Below, piece after piece: positions 33,005 through 43,675 of a stretch of DNA of 50,807 nucleotides (the first letter of the stretch is position 1; each line of letters opens with the position of its first letter). The stretch is from Candidatus Poribacteria bacterium (lineage in GTDB: Bacteria > Poribacteria > WGA-4E > WGA-3G). The stretch lies in NCBI GenBank assembly GCA_007571305.1, contig RKRR01000028.1, positions 1 to 50,807 of the forward strand, given 5' to 3'. Made by a program: the position numbers and the translations under genes. The notes beneath the pieces are model-generated. The model was not told where the DNA came from. It worked only from the letters and a program-made list of their open reading frames with translations, and searched no databases.

Positions 33005-34408
33005 ATGGAACAAAAACCTAATGTCATCTTTATTTTAACGGACGATCAGGGACCGTGGGCCGCGGGTTGCTGCGGCAACGATGAAGTACGCACACCTTAT
33101 CTCGACCAACTGGCTTCGGAGGGGACCCGCTTTTCGAACTTCTTCTGTACAAGTCCTGTCTGCTCACCGGCACGCGCAAGCCTCATGACTGGACGTATTC
33201 CATCAGCACACGGTGTCCACGACTGGATCCGCGACGGAAACATGCCACCAGACCCTGCCCGATACCTTGAAGGTTTGACCTGTTATACTGATGTCTTAGC
33301 AGACAACAACTACACGGTCGGAATTAGTGGCAAATGGCACCTCGGCGATAGTTTAACACCGCAACACGGATTCAGTCACTGGTTTACCTTACTTACTGGC
33401 GGAAGTCAGTACAACGACGCGGACATGATCCGAGATGGACAAGTTGAGATGCAACCCGGCTATCTCACCGATGTCATCACCGATGATGCCTTAAGCTTTA
33501 TCTCGACGAACAAAGACGGCCCCTTCTATCTCAGCGTCAACTACAACGCGCCGCATACGCCGTTCACAGGCCATCCCCAAGACATCGTTGACTCTTATGA
33601 CGATTGTCCCTTCAAGACGTGTCCGCAAGAGGCATTGCACCCCTGGGCAGTGCAGGGTGCCGCTGTCCACATGGGCAACCGTGAATCGTTGAAAGGCTAT
33701 TTCGCGGCAATCACAGCACTCGATTTAAACGTCGGGCGGATTCTTGATAGACTTACGGAACTTGGTATCCGTGAGAATACGCTGATTGTCTTCAGTAGTG
33801 ATAACGGCTATTCGTGCGGACATCACGGGTTCTGGCACAAAGGAAACGGAACATTTCCGCTGAATATGTATGAAAACTCTGTCAAAGTTCCGTTCATTGT
33901 CAGCCAACCCGGCAGTATTCCAGAAGGTCGCGTCAGCGAAGCGATGGTAAGCCAATACGACTTCATGCCGACCCTCCTCGATTATCTTGGATTACCCGAT
34001 CCGAATGATGATATGTCACCCGGCAGAAGTTTTGTGCCCGCGCTTTCTGGAGAAATAAACGATGCGAAAGATGAGATTGTCATCTTCGACGAATACGGTC
34101 CCGTCCGCATGATTCGGACACAAGAATGGAAGTATGTACATAGATACCCTTATGGTCCACATGAATTGTACGATTTGGTAAATGATCCAAATGAACGGAA
34201 AAATCTAATAGACGACAAATCTCAAAATGCCCGTATAACTGACATGAAACAGCAGATGGGAGCATGGTTTCAGCGATACGTCTTACCAGAATTAGATGGT
34301 GCGAGATGTTCCGTTACGGGTGGAGGGCAAGCCGAAAAAATAGAGGCAGGACAGTGTGGTGAAGGTGCCTTCCACCCGAGATATGCTCCATCTCGACGAG
34401 ATGTGTAG
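33005..34408 (+). CDS. Arylsulfatase-type sulfatase (467 aa)
   Basis: A sulfatase of the alkaline-phosphatase superfamily that would cleave sulfate esters, probably from sulfated polysaccharide. The metal site starts with LTDDQG (Asp13, Asp14), and the maturation motif is CSPAR in SPVCSPARASLMTGR with Cys53 becoming formylglycine. GKWHLGD (about 117-123), NYNAPHTPF (about 181-189) and FSSDNGYSCGHHG (about 267-279) complete the active site. No signal peptide is seen, so it may be cytoplasmic, as many Poribacteria-type sulfatases are predicted to be. GAGA before the ATG is a weak ribosome-binding site. No sulfatase-maturing enzyme gene is in the window. Confidence 0.92.
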   Translation: MEQKPNVIFILTDDQGPWAAGCCGNDEVRTPYLDQLASEGTRFSNFFCTSPVCSPARASLMTGRIPSAHGVHDWIRDGNMPPDPARYLEGLTCYTDVLADNNYTVGISGKWHLGDSLTPQHGFSHWFTLLTGGSQYNDADMIRDGQVEMQPGYLTDVITDDALSFISTNKDGPFYLSVNYNAPHTPFTGHPQDIVDSYDDCPFKTCPQEALHPWAVQGAAVHMGNRESLKGYFAAITALDLNVGRILDRLTELGIRENTLIVFSSDNGYSCGHHGFWHKGNGTFPLNMYENSVKVPFIVSQPGSIPEGRVSEAMVSQYDFMPTLLDYLGLPDPNDDMSPGRSFVPALSGEINDAKDEIVIFDEYGPVRMIRTQEWKYVHRYPYGPHELYDLVNDPNERKNLIDDKSQNARITDMKQQMGAWFQRYVLPELDGARCSVTGGGQAEKIEAGQCGEGAFHPRYAPSRRDV

Positions 34409-34531
34409 GAAGTCGTTTTCCCAATGAACATTGTGCAGATTCTCAAGCAGGCTGCGATCAGCCCGAAACATTGTCCCCAAGCCTCTATAGGTTTGCACAA
34501 GAAGGGTAGAGCGGAGGATTATAGTTAAAAA

Positions 34532-35377
34532 ATGGCGAAAGCCTTTGCCCCCGGCAACATTTCGTGTGTTTTCAAGGTTATTCCACATGCCGATGCCACC
34601 CGTATGCACTCACTCGGCATGGGGTTCACCGTTAAAGAGGGTGTAGAAGTCATCGTTTCTGAGCACCATGAGACAAGCGTGCTGTTTAACGGACAAAGCA
34701 TCGGTTTTCCGACAGTCCAGACTGTTGTTGATCGGCTCATCCAAAACGCAGGTGCAGCGGGTGTGAAGGTAGACCTTACGTCTCCATTACCTCTCGGCTG
34801 TGGCTTTGGTCTTAGCGGTGCCGCTTCGCTTGCAACTGCATACGCACTCAATGAGCTGCTCCATCTGCACGAAGCTGCAGAGAGGCTCGCGATGGTTGCC
34901 CATGTTGCAGAAGTTGAAAATCGCACCGGATTGGGTGATGTTTGTTCCCAATATCACGGAGGTTGCCTCGTCAAGTTGAAGGAAGGCGCGCCATTGGTTG
35001 CCGATCGGTTACCGATACCAGAACAACCTATCTATTACCGTTACTTCGGACCGATTCAGACCAGTGAGGTACTCGGAAACAAAGAACAAACGATCCGTAT
35101 CAATCGCTCCGCCGATGCTGCGTTAAACGTCTTGCAAACGCTTACCAGGGACGAGCCCCATACAGGACTTTTTAACGCGTGTTTTGAGGTATCTAAGCGA
35201 TTTTCAGTGGAAAGTGGCTTACTCAGTGATGCCCGTGTGATAGAGACGATCGAACAGATTGAAGCGGAGGGCGGTGTCGCTTCGATGATTATGTTAGGGA
35301 ACGGTGTTTTTAGCACGCATCCATTTGAGGAGGCAGTGGAAACAAAACTTGTTCATAATCCAGCACGTCTCATATAA
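34532..35377 (+). CDS. Archaeal-type pantoate kinase (PoK, GHMP superfamily) (281 aa)
   Basis: This resembles pantoate kinase, the enzyme with which most archaea make 4-phosphopantoate in CoA synthesis. It starts AFAPGNISCVFKV (residues 4-16), in the place of the archaeal AF.PGHITGFF motif, and carries the GHMP ATP loop PLPLGCGFGLSGAASLATAY (about 85-104). AHVAEVENRTGLGDVCSQYH (about 128-147) is the pantoate-kinase-specific block, followed by GGCLVKLKEGAP. Full length is about that of archaeal PoK (about 280-300). Bacteria normally use PanB, PanE and PanC instead. A strongly spaced GGAGG (14 nt) precedes the ATG. Genes on either side (sulfatase, membrane protein) are unrelated to CoA. Confidence 0.75.
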   Translation: MAKAFAPGNISCVFKVIPHADATRMHSLGMGFTVKEGVEVIVSEHHETSVLFNGQSIGFPTVQTVVDRLIQNAGAAGVKVDLTSPLPLGCGFGLSGAASLATAYALNELLHLHEAAERLAMVAHVAEVENRTGLGDVCSQYHGGCLVKLKEGAPLVADRLPIPEQPIYYRYFGPIQTSEVLGNKEQTIRINRSADAALNVLQTLTRDEPHTGLFNACFEVSKRFSVESGLLSDARVIETIEQIEAEGGVASMIMLGNGVFSTHPFEEAVETKLVHNPARLI

Positions 35378-35467
35378 CCGAAGAGCGGTCGGCAGTAAGC
35401 ACGATAGTTTTGGTAGACAAAAACCTACTCACCGAAGGTTTCCAATAACTGATAGCCAATAATCATC

Positions 35468-37558
35468 ATGGTAATCAAACACATCATAAAAATCTCGACT
35501 CTGACTTTTTTTGTCGTATCGGTTGCTGTGAGTGCAGTGGAGATTGAGGATGTGACATTCGGATTTGGAGATGGTTACAGAATAGGCACATGGGCACCCT
35601 TAACAGTAACTGTACGGAATCAAGATGAAGGTCCTGTGTTTCGTGGCGAATTGGTTGTGGAGGTACGTAACTTCTCTTCGGATATCCCTATCGAGCGTTA
35701 CGCTACGCCACTGCACCTTCTCGGGACTGGGACACAACAGAAAAGTCTTTATGTCTACTGCCCGAAAAATGCTACACAGATTGTCATTAGACTTGTTCCC
35801 ATCGTATCGTCGGGAGTGGAAGGGTTACGCAGTACAGCGACCGATCTGGTAAAAGATATACTGCTCCCAACCCCCCTTGCCCGTCCAGACTATTTCATGC
35901 TGGTATTGTCGCAGAGCGGGGACAAGTTGAAACGATTTGTTGATAAGAAACAGGTAGCGGTTTCTGGTGGCCCACAGGTGCATGTCAAGTACCTTCCAAA
36001 TCTGACATCGCTGCCGCGCGACTGGATAGGCTACAGTGCTGTTGATGTCCTCGTTGTTCGTGAGACCCGATTAACCGAACGGCGTATCTTTAAAGCACAA
36101 CAGACAGCAATGCTCGATTGGATACAACGTGGCGGGACGCTTATTATCTCTGGGGGCGGTAGTTTTAACTACCTGCGAGGCAGTTTTATAGAGCCCTTTC
36201 TCCCTGTTGAGCTAAAGGGTATAGGAAAGACGAATACGTTTCCAGTTGCTTTGTTTGAACAGCTGAACGGGGTAGCGATGATCAGTCGGCAGTCAGTGAG
36301 CAGTGGTCAGCAAGAGGGTACAACTTCACCAGAAAACCTCCGAACTGAAGATTTTCGACAGCCGATGGCTGACAGCCGTTTTGAGTATATCCAGTTTGCT
36401 CCGAGAGAAGGATGTGAGGTATTGATAGGCACAGAGGAGCAGATTTATGTCGCAAAACGGGACTTTGGAGATGGACAGATTATCTGTCTTGCCTTTGATT
36501 ACAATGCACTGCCCTTTGGTATCCGCGAAAAAAATAATGTAGGAGGGGTTTCTGAGGAAACGCCCAAGCAAAAATCCCCCGATTCCTCGCTCGCTGAAAA
36601 GTTCTGGTACGGATTACTGAGTAAACACGGTAAATCTCCGCGACACCTCGCGGATAGATACGCACTTGCCCTCCAACATGAAGCGGAAATTCATAAGCAC
36701 TTTCTATCAGAGATGCCTACTCGGCTGCCGCTCATTAAGCTGTTGGCTATAGTTTTGCCGATATATCTGCTTGGTTTTGGTGGTTTTTTGCTCTATTTCG
36801 GGAAGTCGAGACAAAAATCACGCACCTATTGGATAGGAGGATGTCTCTTCGTTTTACTTTCGGTGAGTATCATTGCCTCGGCGCGGAGAGTCTGGTTTCC
36901 GAACCCTGTTACAGTTGACAGATTGTCAATTTTATCGGTTTACCCTGAACGACAGCGCGCACACTTATTAAGTTATGTTTCTCTTAGAGCCGCATTGCCT
37001 GCCGAAACGTCTATTGATTTCACAGAAGGAACTTTCGTTCGTCATCAGAAGGTTGAAGAGTCGAAGGCTGAACTTCTTCAAAAAATTGGGACGTTGGTTC
37101 AAAGTTCACGGATTCAACTGCGAGACGTATCGGTGGAGCCGTGGCATCCAACGACTTATGTAGAAGAAAAATTTTTGACGTTGAATACCGAGCACTTTCC
37201 GCAAACCCTTGAAAACGCGTGGCATATTGCTGGAAAAGAGATGACTTACTTAGGAAATGTCACGTTAAGGAATACAAGCGCATTAGAGGTATTCGAACCT
37301 TCAACGGCACGTCTTCGGCTGCAAGTGACATCAAAAATGCCGCCTGATGAGGCGTTGGCCGGTGTCCGAAAGACCTTTGCGCAAATTCTAAGGCGAGATC
37401 ACGTGTTGCGGTATCTGGCAACAGAGGCAGACCTGAATCCTTCACCTTACTTCATAGGGTGGGTTTCTCAAGGTGTTACTGGTACGATAGCAGATCGGAA
37501 TATTGATACAAACGATGAAACTTTCGTAATTTTTCGTCCTGGTGCTTTTAATTTCTGA
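35468..37558 (+). CDS. Exported membrane protein with GATase-like domain (696 aa)
   Basis: I do not recognise a named gene. The N-terminus (residues 1-24) is a signal peptide or anchor. A beta-rich stretch with TFGFGDGYRIGTWAPLTVTV and VRNFSSDIPI (about 28-110) is followed by a GATase1/DUF4350-like Rossmann region (about 185-260) with WIQRGGTLIISGGGSFNY. Two hydrophobic helices follow near residues 415-435 and 450-470 (LPIYLLGFGGFLLYFG, IGGCLFVLLSVSIIASA), then a C-terminal beta domain. The layout resembles proteins encoded near BatA/MoxR-type operons, but no such genes are here. A role at the cell envelope is all that is supported. Confidence 0.6.
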   Translation: MVIKHIIKISTLTFFVVSVAVSAVEIEDVTFGFGDGYRIGTWAPLTVTVRNQDEGPVFRGELVVEVRNFSSDIPIERYATPLHLLGTGTQQKSLYVYCPKNATQIVIRLVPIVSSGVEGLRSTATDLVKDILLPTPLARPDYFMLVLSQSGDKLKRFVDKKQVAVSGGPQVHVKYLPNLTSLPRDWIGYSAVDVLVVRETRLTERRIFKAQQTAMLDWIQRGGTLIISGGGSFNYLRGSFIEPFLPVELKGIGKTNTFPVALFEQLNGVAMISRQSVSSGQQEGTTSPENLRTEDFRQPMADSRFEYIQFAPREGCEVLIGTEEQIYVAKRDFGDGQIICLAFDYNALPFGIREKNNVGGVSEETPKQKSPDSSLAEKFWYGLLSKHGKSPRHLADRYALALQHEAEIHKHFLSEMPTRLPLIKLLAIVLPIYLLGFGGFLLYFGKSRQKSRTYWIGGCLFVLLSVSIIASARRVWFPNPVTVDRLSILSVYPERQRAHLLSYVSLRAALPAETSIDFTEGTFVRHQKVEESKAELLQKIGTLVQSSRIQLRDVSVEPWHPTTYVEEKFLTLNTEHFPQTLENAWHIAGKEMTYLGNVTLRNTSALEVFEPSTARLRLQVTSKMPPDEALAGVRKTFAQILRRDHVLRYLATEADLNPSPYFIGWVSQGVTGTIADRNIDTNDETFVIFRPGAFNF

Positions 37559-37664
37559 TCTCTTGGACTGCTTTCCGGACGCTTAAGTGTAATAGATGGG
37601 TTCCTTGGGCGTTTCTTCAACTCGAACGCTAAAGATATCAAGATTTTAAATCTCGTTACTTATT

Positions 37665-37683
37665 CACAAGGCAAAATTAAAAA
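37665..37683 (+). repeat. Leader motif (copy 4) before PfkB kinase
   Basis: CACAAGGCAAAATTAAAAA ends one base before the ATG at 37684, with AAGG 12 nt from the start, the same spacing as before the thiD and AapP-like genes. Confidence 0.6.
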
Positions 37684-38622
37684 ATGGATGTACTATCGCT
37701 CGGCATTTATGTCGTTGATGTGTTAGGACGACCCATAGATCAGTTTCCCGAGAAGGGGAAATTAGCCCTCTTTGATGAACTCGGAATCCATACTGGAGGT
37801 TGTGCTAACAACACGGCTATTGCACTCACGCGCTTAGGTATCTCTGCTGGCGCGATGGGTAAGGTTGGTACTGATGCTTTTGGAGACCTGATTCTGCAAA
37901 TGCTCATAGATAACGGTGTCGACACGTCAGGCATGCAACAAGATCCGAGTTCGAGCACTTCCTTCACGTTCGTCGCGGTAGCCTCCGATGGTGAACGAAC
38001 TTTCTACCATTACATCGGTGCGAACGGTGAACTCTGTGAGGCGGATCTGGATTGGGAGGTCATAAAACGTGCCAAAATTTTGCACATCGCTGGTGCGCTT
38101 GTTATGCCACGTTTCGATGGCGCACCAATGGCGAATGTCCTACGGGCGGCGAAGTCTTTTGGAATAACTACTTCGCTCGACACAGCGTATGATGCTACTG
38201 GGAAATGGTTAGAGACACTCGAACCCTGCCTATCCTACGTAGACATGTTTATGCCAAGTATTGTTGAGGCTCAATATCTCACTGGTATATCTGATGCCCG
38301 CGAAATCGCCCAATTTTTGCGGAGTCGCTACGGTATCCACACCGTCGTCATTAAAATGGGTGAGAACGGTAGCTATGCCTCTACGCCAGAAGCAGAATAC
38401 TTCGCATCAGCATATCCTGTGGATGTCGTCGATGCAACAGGTGCAGGGGATGCTTATGTTGCCGGTTTCCTCGCGGGTACTATCATGGACTGGGATCTGA
38501 AAGCGACAGCGGAATTGGCTTCCGCAACCGGGGCAGCTTGTGTCACCGCCATGGGAACAACTGATGGCATCCAAAACCTTGAAGAAACCCTAAAAATTAG
38601 CCATCAGCGGTCAGAAGAATAG
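37684..38622 (+). CDS. PfkB-family carbohydrate kinase (312 aa)
   Basis: A ribokinase-fold sugar kinase. The first PfkB signature reads GGCANNTAIALTRLG (about 38-52) and the second, with the catalytic Asp, is DVVDATGAGDAYVAGFLAG (about 246-264), where DATGAGDA holds the anion hole and base. AKILHIAGALVMPRFDG and PSIVEAQYLTG lie between. Length is typical. Ribokinase, fructokinase, 2-keto-3-deoxygluconate kinase and similar activities are all possible; the sulfatase and amidohydrolase elsewhere in the window suggest carbohydrate breakdown, but there is no direct operon link. It is preceded directly by the leader motif. Confidence 0.88.
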   Translation: MDVLSLGIYVVDVLGRPIDQFPEKGKLALFDELGIHTGGCANNTAIALTRLGISAGAMGKVGTDAFGDLILQMLIDNGVDTSGMQQDPSSSTSFTFVAVASDGERTFYHYIGANGELCEADLDWEVIKRAKILHIAGALVMPRFDGAPMANVLRAAKSFGITTSLDTAYDATGKWLETLEPCLSYVDMFMPSIVEAQYLTGISDAREIAQFLRSRYGIHTVVIKMGENGSYASTPEAEYFASAYPVDVVDATGAGDAYVAGFLAGTIMDWDLKATAELASATGAACVTAMGTTDGIQNLEETLKISHQRSEE

Positions 38623-38673
38623 TAGTCAGCCGTCAGCAATTAACTATCTTAATCTAATTTTCATAACTGTCGT

Positions 38674-38696
38674 CCGTAATGTAATGGAGGACGGAT
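38674..38696 (+). repeat. Family D block (copy 2) over an SD site
   Basis: The block beginning CCGTAATGTAATGGAGGACG is nearly identical to 24462-24484. It contains the GGAGG that serves the ABC ATPase start, and CGTCC (38671-38675) can pair with GGACG (38689-38693) next to it, so the repeat supplies and could mask the ribosome-binding site. That regulatory role is speculative. Confidence 0.4.
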
Positions 38697-38698
38697 AG

Positions 38699-40877
<2,179 letters not shown>

Positions 40878-40942
40878 TCATCAGTTATCAGTTACAAGAG
40901 GCACCTTTGCGAAACGAGAGCCTCTTAACTGACAACTGGTGA
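40878..40942. repeat. Long intergenic palindrome, family E (copy 1)
   Basis: TCATCAGTTATCAGTTACAA-GAGGC (from 40878) faces GCCTC-TTAACTGACAACTGG (from 40920). The two arms are about 23 bp with few mismatches and an 18-bp loop. Related arms occur in most spacers of this minus-strand block (45377-45441, 46938-47006) and as fragments near 429, 4805, 35390, 38611 and 43540. Confidence 0.65.
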
Positions 40943-40956
40943 CTAATGATTGACAA

Positions 40957-43515
40957 CTAATGAATAATCTTTACCTTGACAGGAGGACTATCCTGTACAA
41001 AGGGTTTATCGTTAATCATCACAGAACCTTGGAATTTAAACTCGTAGGTCTCCGGCGTTAAGGAGCTGAGTGCCTTGAGTGGAACTTTGACCTCCGTCTC
41101 ATCCGCTGGGATGGTAACCGCTTCCGTGGTGAATCCTTCTGGGACATCGATCGGTGTCAGTGTGACTTCATCTGTGAAGCCTCCCCGCCGGACTATCGTT
41201 AAAGTCAATATCGCTTCCTTTGTCTGCGCATCTTCGTTTTTCGCTGTTTTGGTGTCTGCTGCTGGGTTAGTTTCCGTAAGTGCCACCGTCTCAACTTCAG
41301 ACACTGCGGTTGCGGGGAAGACGATGCTAAAACGTAAAGGCTCAACCGTTACAATAAAGGGTGCCTCGACGATAGTCAAAGGGATGGCAGGTGTGGATTG
41401 TTTGACCGTCTCGCCATTGACAGTCGCTGTTCCGGTAACGGAAATATAACTTGTACCGGGTGTCGGCAGGACGGAAAATTCCTCCCTCCGTTCAAAAGTC
41501 CCAGCTTTAACCGAAATCATTGCTTCTGTTCTGCCCTCTGCGATAGTGACAATTTTTTTAGAAACAGGGTCAGGAAGTGCTGAAACGCGATTTGGAAGTC
41601 CTGATACCGATAATGTGATCGGACCAACGAAGTCGGCGCGGCGACTCGCAGTCACGTGTAGGTCAACCGTTTTGTTGTGCACAGCACTTAATCCGATCTC
41701 TGCAAGTGTCAGCGTGAATTCCGGCGCATCCATCACGGTGAGTAAGACTGGCGATGGAGTGGCAATGCGCTCTATCTGGCGACCCCCAACGGCACAAACC
41801 CCAACGATGGAGACCGGTATGAGTCCGAGGGGGGCATCCGATGGAGCAGTTATCGTAAGCATTGCCCGGTTTTGGTCTGCTCCAATGATAGTCGAACTCA
41901 CATCAAAGGATTTCGGAAGGTCTGGACAAAGTAGGCGAATCGGACCGGCAAATTGGTCGAGTCGCGTAACATCGATCTGCAATGTAACACTGCTACCTCT
42001 ACTCACACGCGGGTTATCCATAGAGGTCGGAAGATTCCGAAGGTCAAGAGCAACGACACTGAGCTCGCAATCTGGTTCCAACGGGCGGATGTTTAATCTA
42101 TACGGGTAGGTTTCACCACCTTGCTTGTTCAGGTCTCGAATGGCGATAGAATACTTTCCAGCTTCTTCAAAATTCCAGTCAATACGGGCATCAGCACTGA
42201 TGGCATCGTCGTTCACCATTAAGACCTGTTCTTTACTGTCATTCCATGCCATTTCTTCCGAGCCTTCCATCGGTTTTCCGGGACCGTAAAGCGTGAGCAA
42301 GGCATCAAGGTTCGACGACAGTTTATTTGCCTCTACCTCAAAAACGAGGAATTGTGGCTCGTCAATCTCAAATGAAAACCAGTCAACATCACCGGATTTG
42401 TCGATTTTCCCATTGAGCGTTATCGGCGTCGTTACGGCATTCGCGTTGCCAGTCGTGTTGTTGGGTTCAGTCTCCACGCTTTCCATCCAATTTCCAATAG
42501 TGAATGGGTGTGGATTGGTAGCGAACCCGGAGGGTGTCTGGACCCGCAGAGATTGCTCGCCTGCTGGGGTTTCGGCCCCTATTGAAACCTGTATGGATTC
42601 TACTGTGTCGAGGTTCGCGCCGCTGACAGTAATCGTATTCTCGGTGCCCCGTTGTCCACCAAGGGGGAAAATAGTCTCCAGATACGGCAATTCGCCGATG
42701 CTCAAGCGATAACTGTAGCCGTCTCCGCCTTTGTAACGAATATCTCGAATATAAACCGTATATTTCCCAGTTTCAAGGGCAGTGTAATCCAAAACAGAGT
42801 CAAAGCCATCACCAAGTCCGCTGTTCGCAACCTCAGTCCCGTGAGTATCTCGGAGAACGAGGTGGGAATCAAGCAACGATCCTATTCGCTGTGCTGTTAC
42901 TTCGCAAATAAGCCGGGTATCCTTTTTCAGTTGAAAGGTGAAACTATCTTCATCGTCAATTGAATCGATTGTGCCGTTCACGGTAACTGGCAGCGCAAGC
43001 CAGTCGGCTTCCGTTGTAGACGAGTCTTCCGCCCCTGATTCTTCTGTCTCTTCTTCGGTGATTTCTTGCAGGTTTCCAACAACGAAGCTACCTGCGTTGG
43101 AAACACCATAAGGGGTGACGACGCGTATCTGCTGGATACCTAACGGTGCATCCGGGGCGATCGTCACGAATGCGAGTAACTGCGCGTCACTCGGAATACT
43201 TCCAGAAACGCCAACACCGTTGAAAACGACAGCGGCTTGCCCCGTTTTTTCTCTAATTTCTGCGGTAATACCCTTTCCGCTGAACCAAACCGCTGTTGCT
43301 GTGCCGAGGTTTGTGCCTGTGAGTGTGACTTCTACGCTTCGTCCTTGTTGACCGCCTTGTGGGAAGACAGCCGTCAAGGTAGGTTGCACCTGCGCGTGCG
43401 CAAAACCAATCGTTAGGAGAAAGATCGCTATGACGAGAAAGGGCTGTTTTGTTAAGAAACCAAGGATCAGTGCCCCAGCCTGTCTTCTATGTTTCCGAAA
43501 TAGCGTATTCGGCAT
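40957..43515 (-). CDS. Secreted IPT/TIG and PPC-domain protein (852 aa)
   Basis: An exported multidomain protein of the type abundant in Planctomycetes-like genomes. A basic N-terminus and signal segment (about 24-41, cut after AHA) is followed by an IPT/TIG-like module (PTLTAVFPQGGQQGRSVEVT, about 46-65), then a PPC-like beta-sandwich (IDDEDSFTFQLKKDTRLICE), a second IPT module (TIFPLGGQRGTENTITV) and a second PPC module (DVDWFSFEIDEPQFLVFEV). The rest is a run of Ig-like strands (VTLQIDVTRLDQF, VTASRRADF and others) to the C-terminus. PPC modules often flank secreted peptidases, yet no peptidase domain is visible here. A GAGG site precedes the ATG. It closes the DUF1549-DUF1501 operon. Confidence 0.8.
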   Translation of the reverse strand: MPNTLFRKHRRQAGALILGFLTKQPFLVIAIFLLTIGFAHAQVQPTLTAVFPQGGQQGRSVEVTLTGTNLGTATAVWFSGKGITAEIREKTGQAAVVFNGVGVSGSIPSDAQLLAFVTIAPDAPLGIQQIRVVTPYGVSNAGSFVVGNLQEITEEETEESGAEDSSTTEADWLALPVTVNGTIDSIDDEDSFTFQLKKDTRLICEVTAQRIGSLLDSHLVLRDTHGTEVANSGLGDGFDSVLDYTALETGKYTVYIRDIRYKGGDGYSYRLSIGELPYLETIFPLGGQRGTENTITVSGANLDTVESIQVSIGAETPAGEQSLRVQTPSGFATNPHPFTIGNWMESVETEPNNTTGNANAVTTPITLNGKIDKSGDVDWFSFEIDEPQFLVFEVEANKLSSNLDALLTLYGPGKPMEGSEEMAWNDSKEQVLMVNDDAISADARIDWNFEEAGKYSIAIRDLNKQGGETYPYRLNIRPLEPDCELSVVALDLRNLPTSMDNPRVSRGSSVTLQIDVTRLDQFAGPIRLLCPDLPKSFDVSSTIIGADQNRAMLTITAPSDAPLGLIPVSIVGVCAVGGRQIERIATPSPVLLTVMDAPEFTLTLAEIGLSAVHNKTVDLHVTASRRADFVGPITLSVSGLPNRVSALPDPVSKKIVTIAEGRTEAMISVKAGTFERREEFSVLPTPGTSYISVTGTATVNGETVKQSTPAIPLTIVEAPFIVTVEPLRFSIVFPATAVSEVETVALTETNPAADTKTAKNEDAQTKEAILTLTIVRRGGFTDEVTLTPIDVPEGFTTEAVTIPADETEVKVPLKALSSLTPETYEFKFQGSVMINDKPFVQDSPPVKVKIIH

Positions 43516-43577
43516 TTTTGATTACCTCATTCGTGGTTGTCAGTTGTCGGTCACAAGAGGTGTTAGACAATATAGTA

Positions 43578-43667
43578 AGCTTCTTTTATAGTAAAATCCG
43601 AAAACAGGTTCACACGTGTAGCATAGCCTGTTAGGCTGTGGCATCAAACACGGCAGTATAAGAAGCT
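43578..43667 (+). repeat. Family B-like element (copy 4) with different outer ends
   Basis: AGCTTCTTTTATA (43578-43590) and TATAAGAAGCT (43657-43667) form inverted ends around a core that starts TATAGTAAAATCCG and contains GTAGCATAGCCTGTTAGGC (43618-43636). The first part matches the left half of family B; the right half is replaced. The element lies in the 160-bp gap between the selenoprotein candidate and the PPC gene. Confidence 0.6.
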
Positions 43668-43675
43668 GTGGAGGC

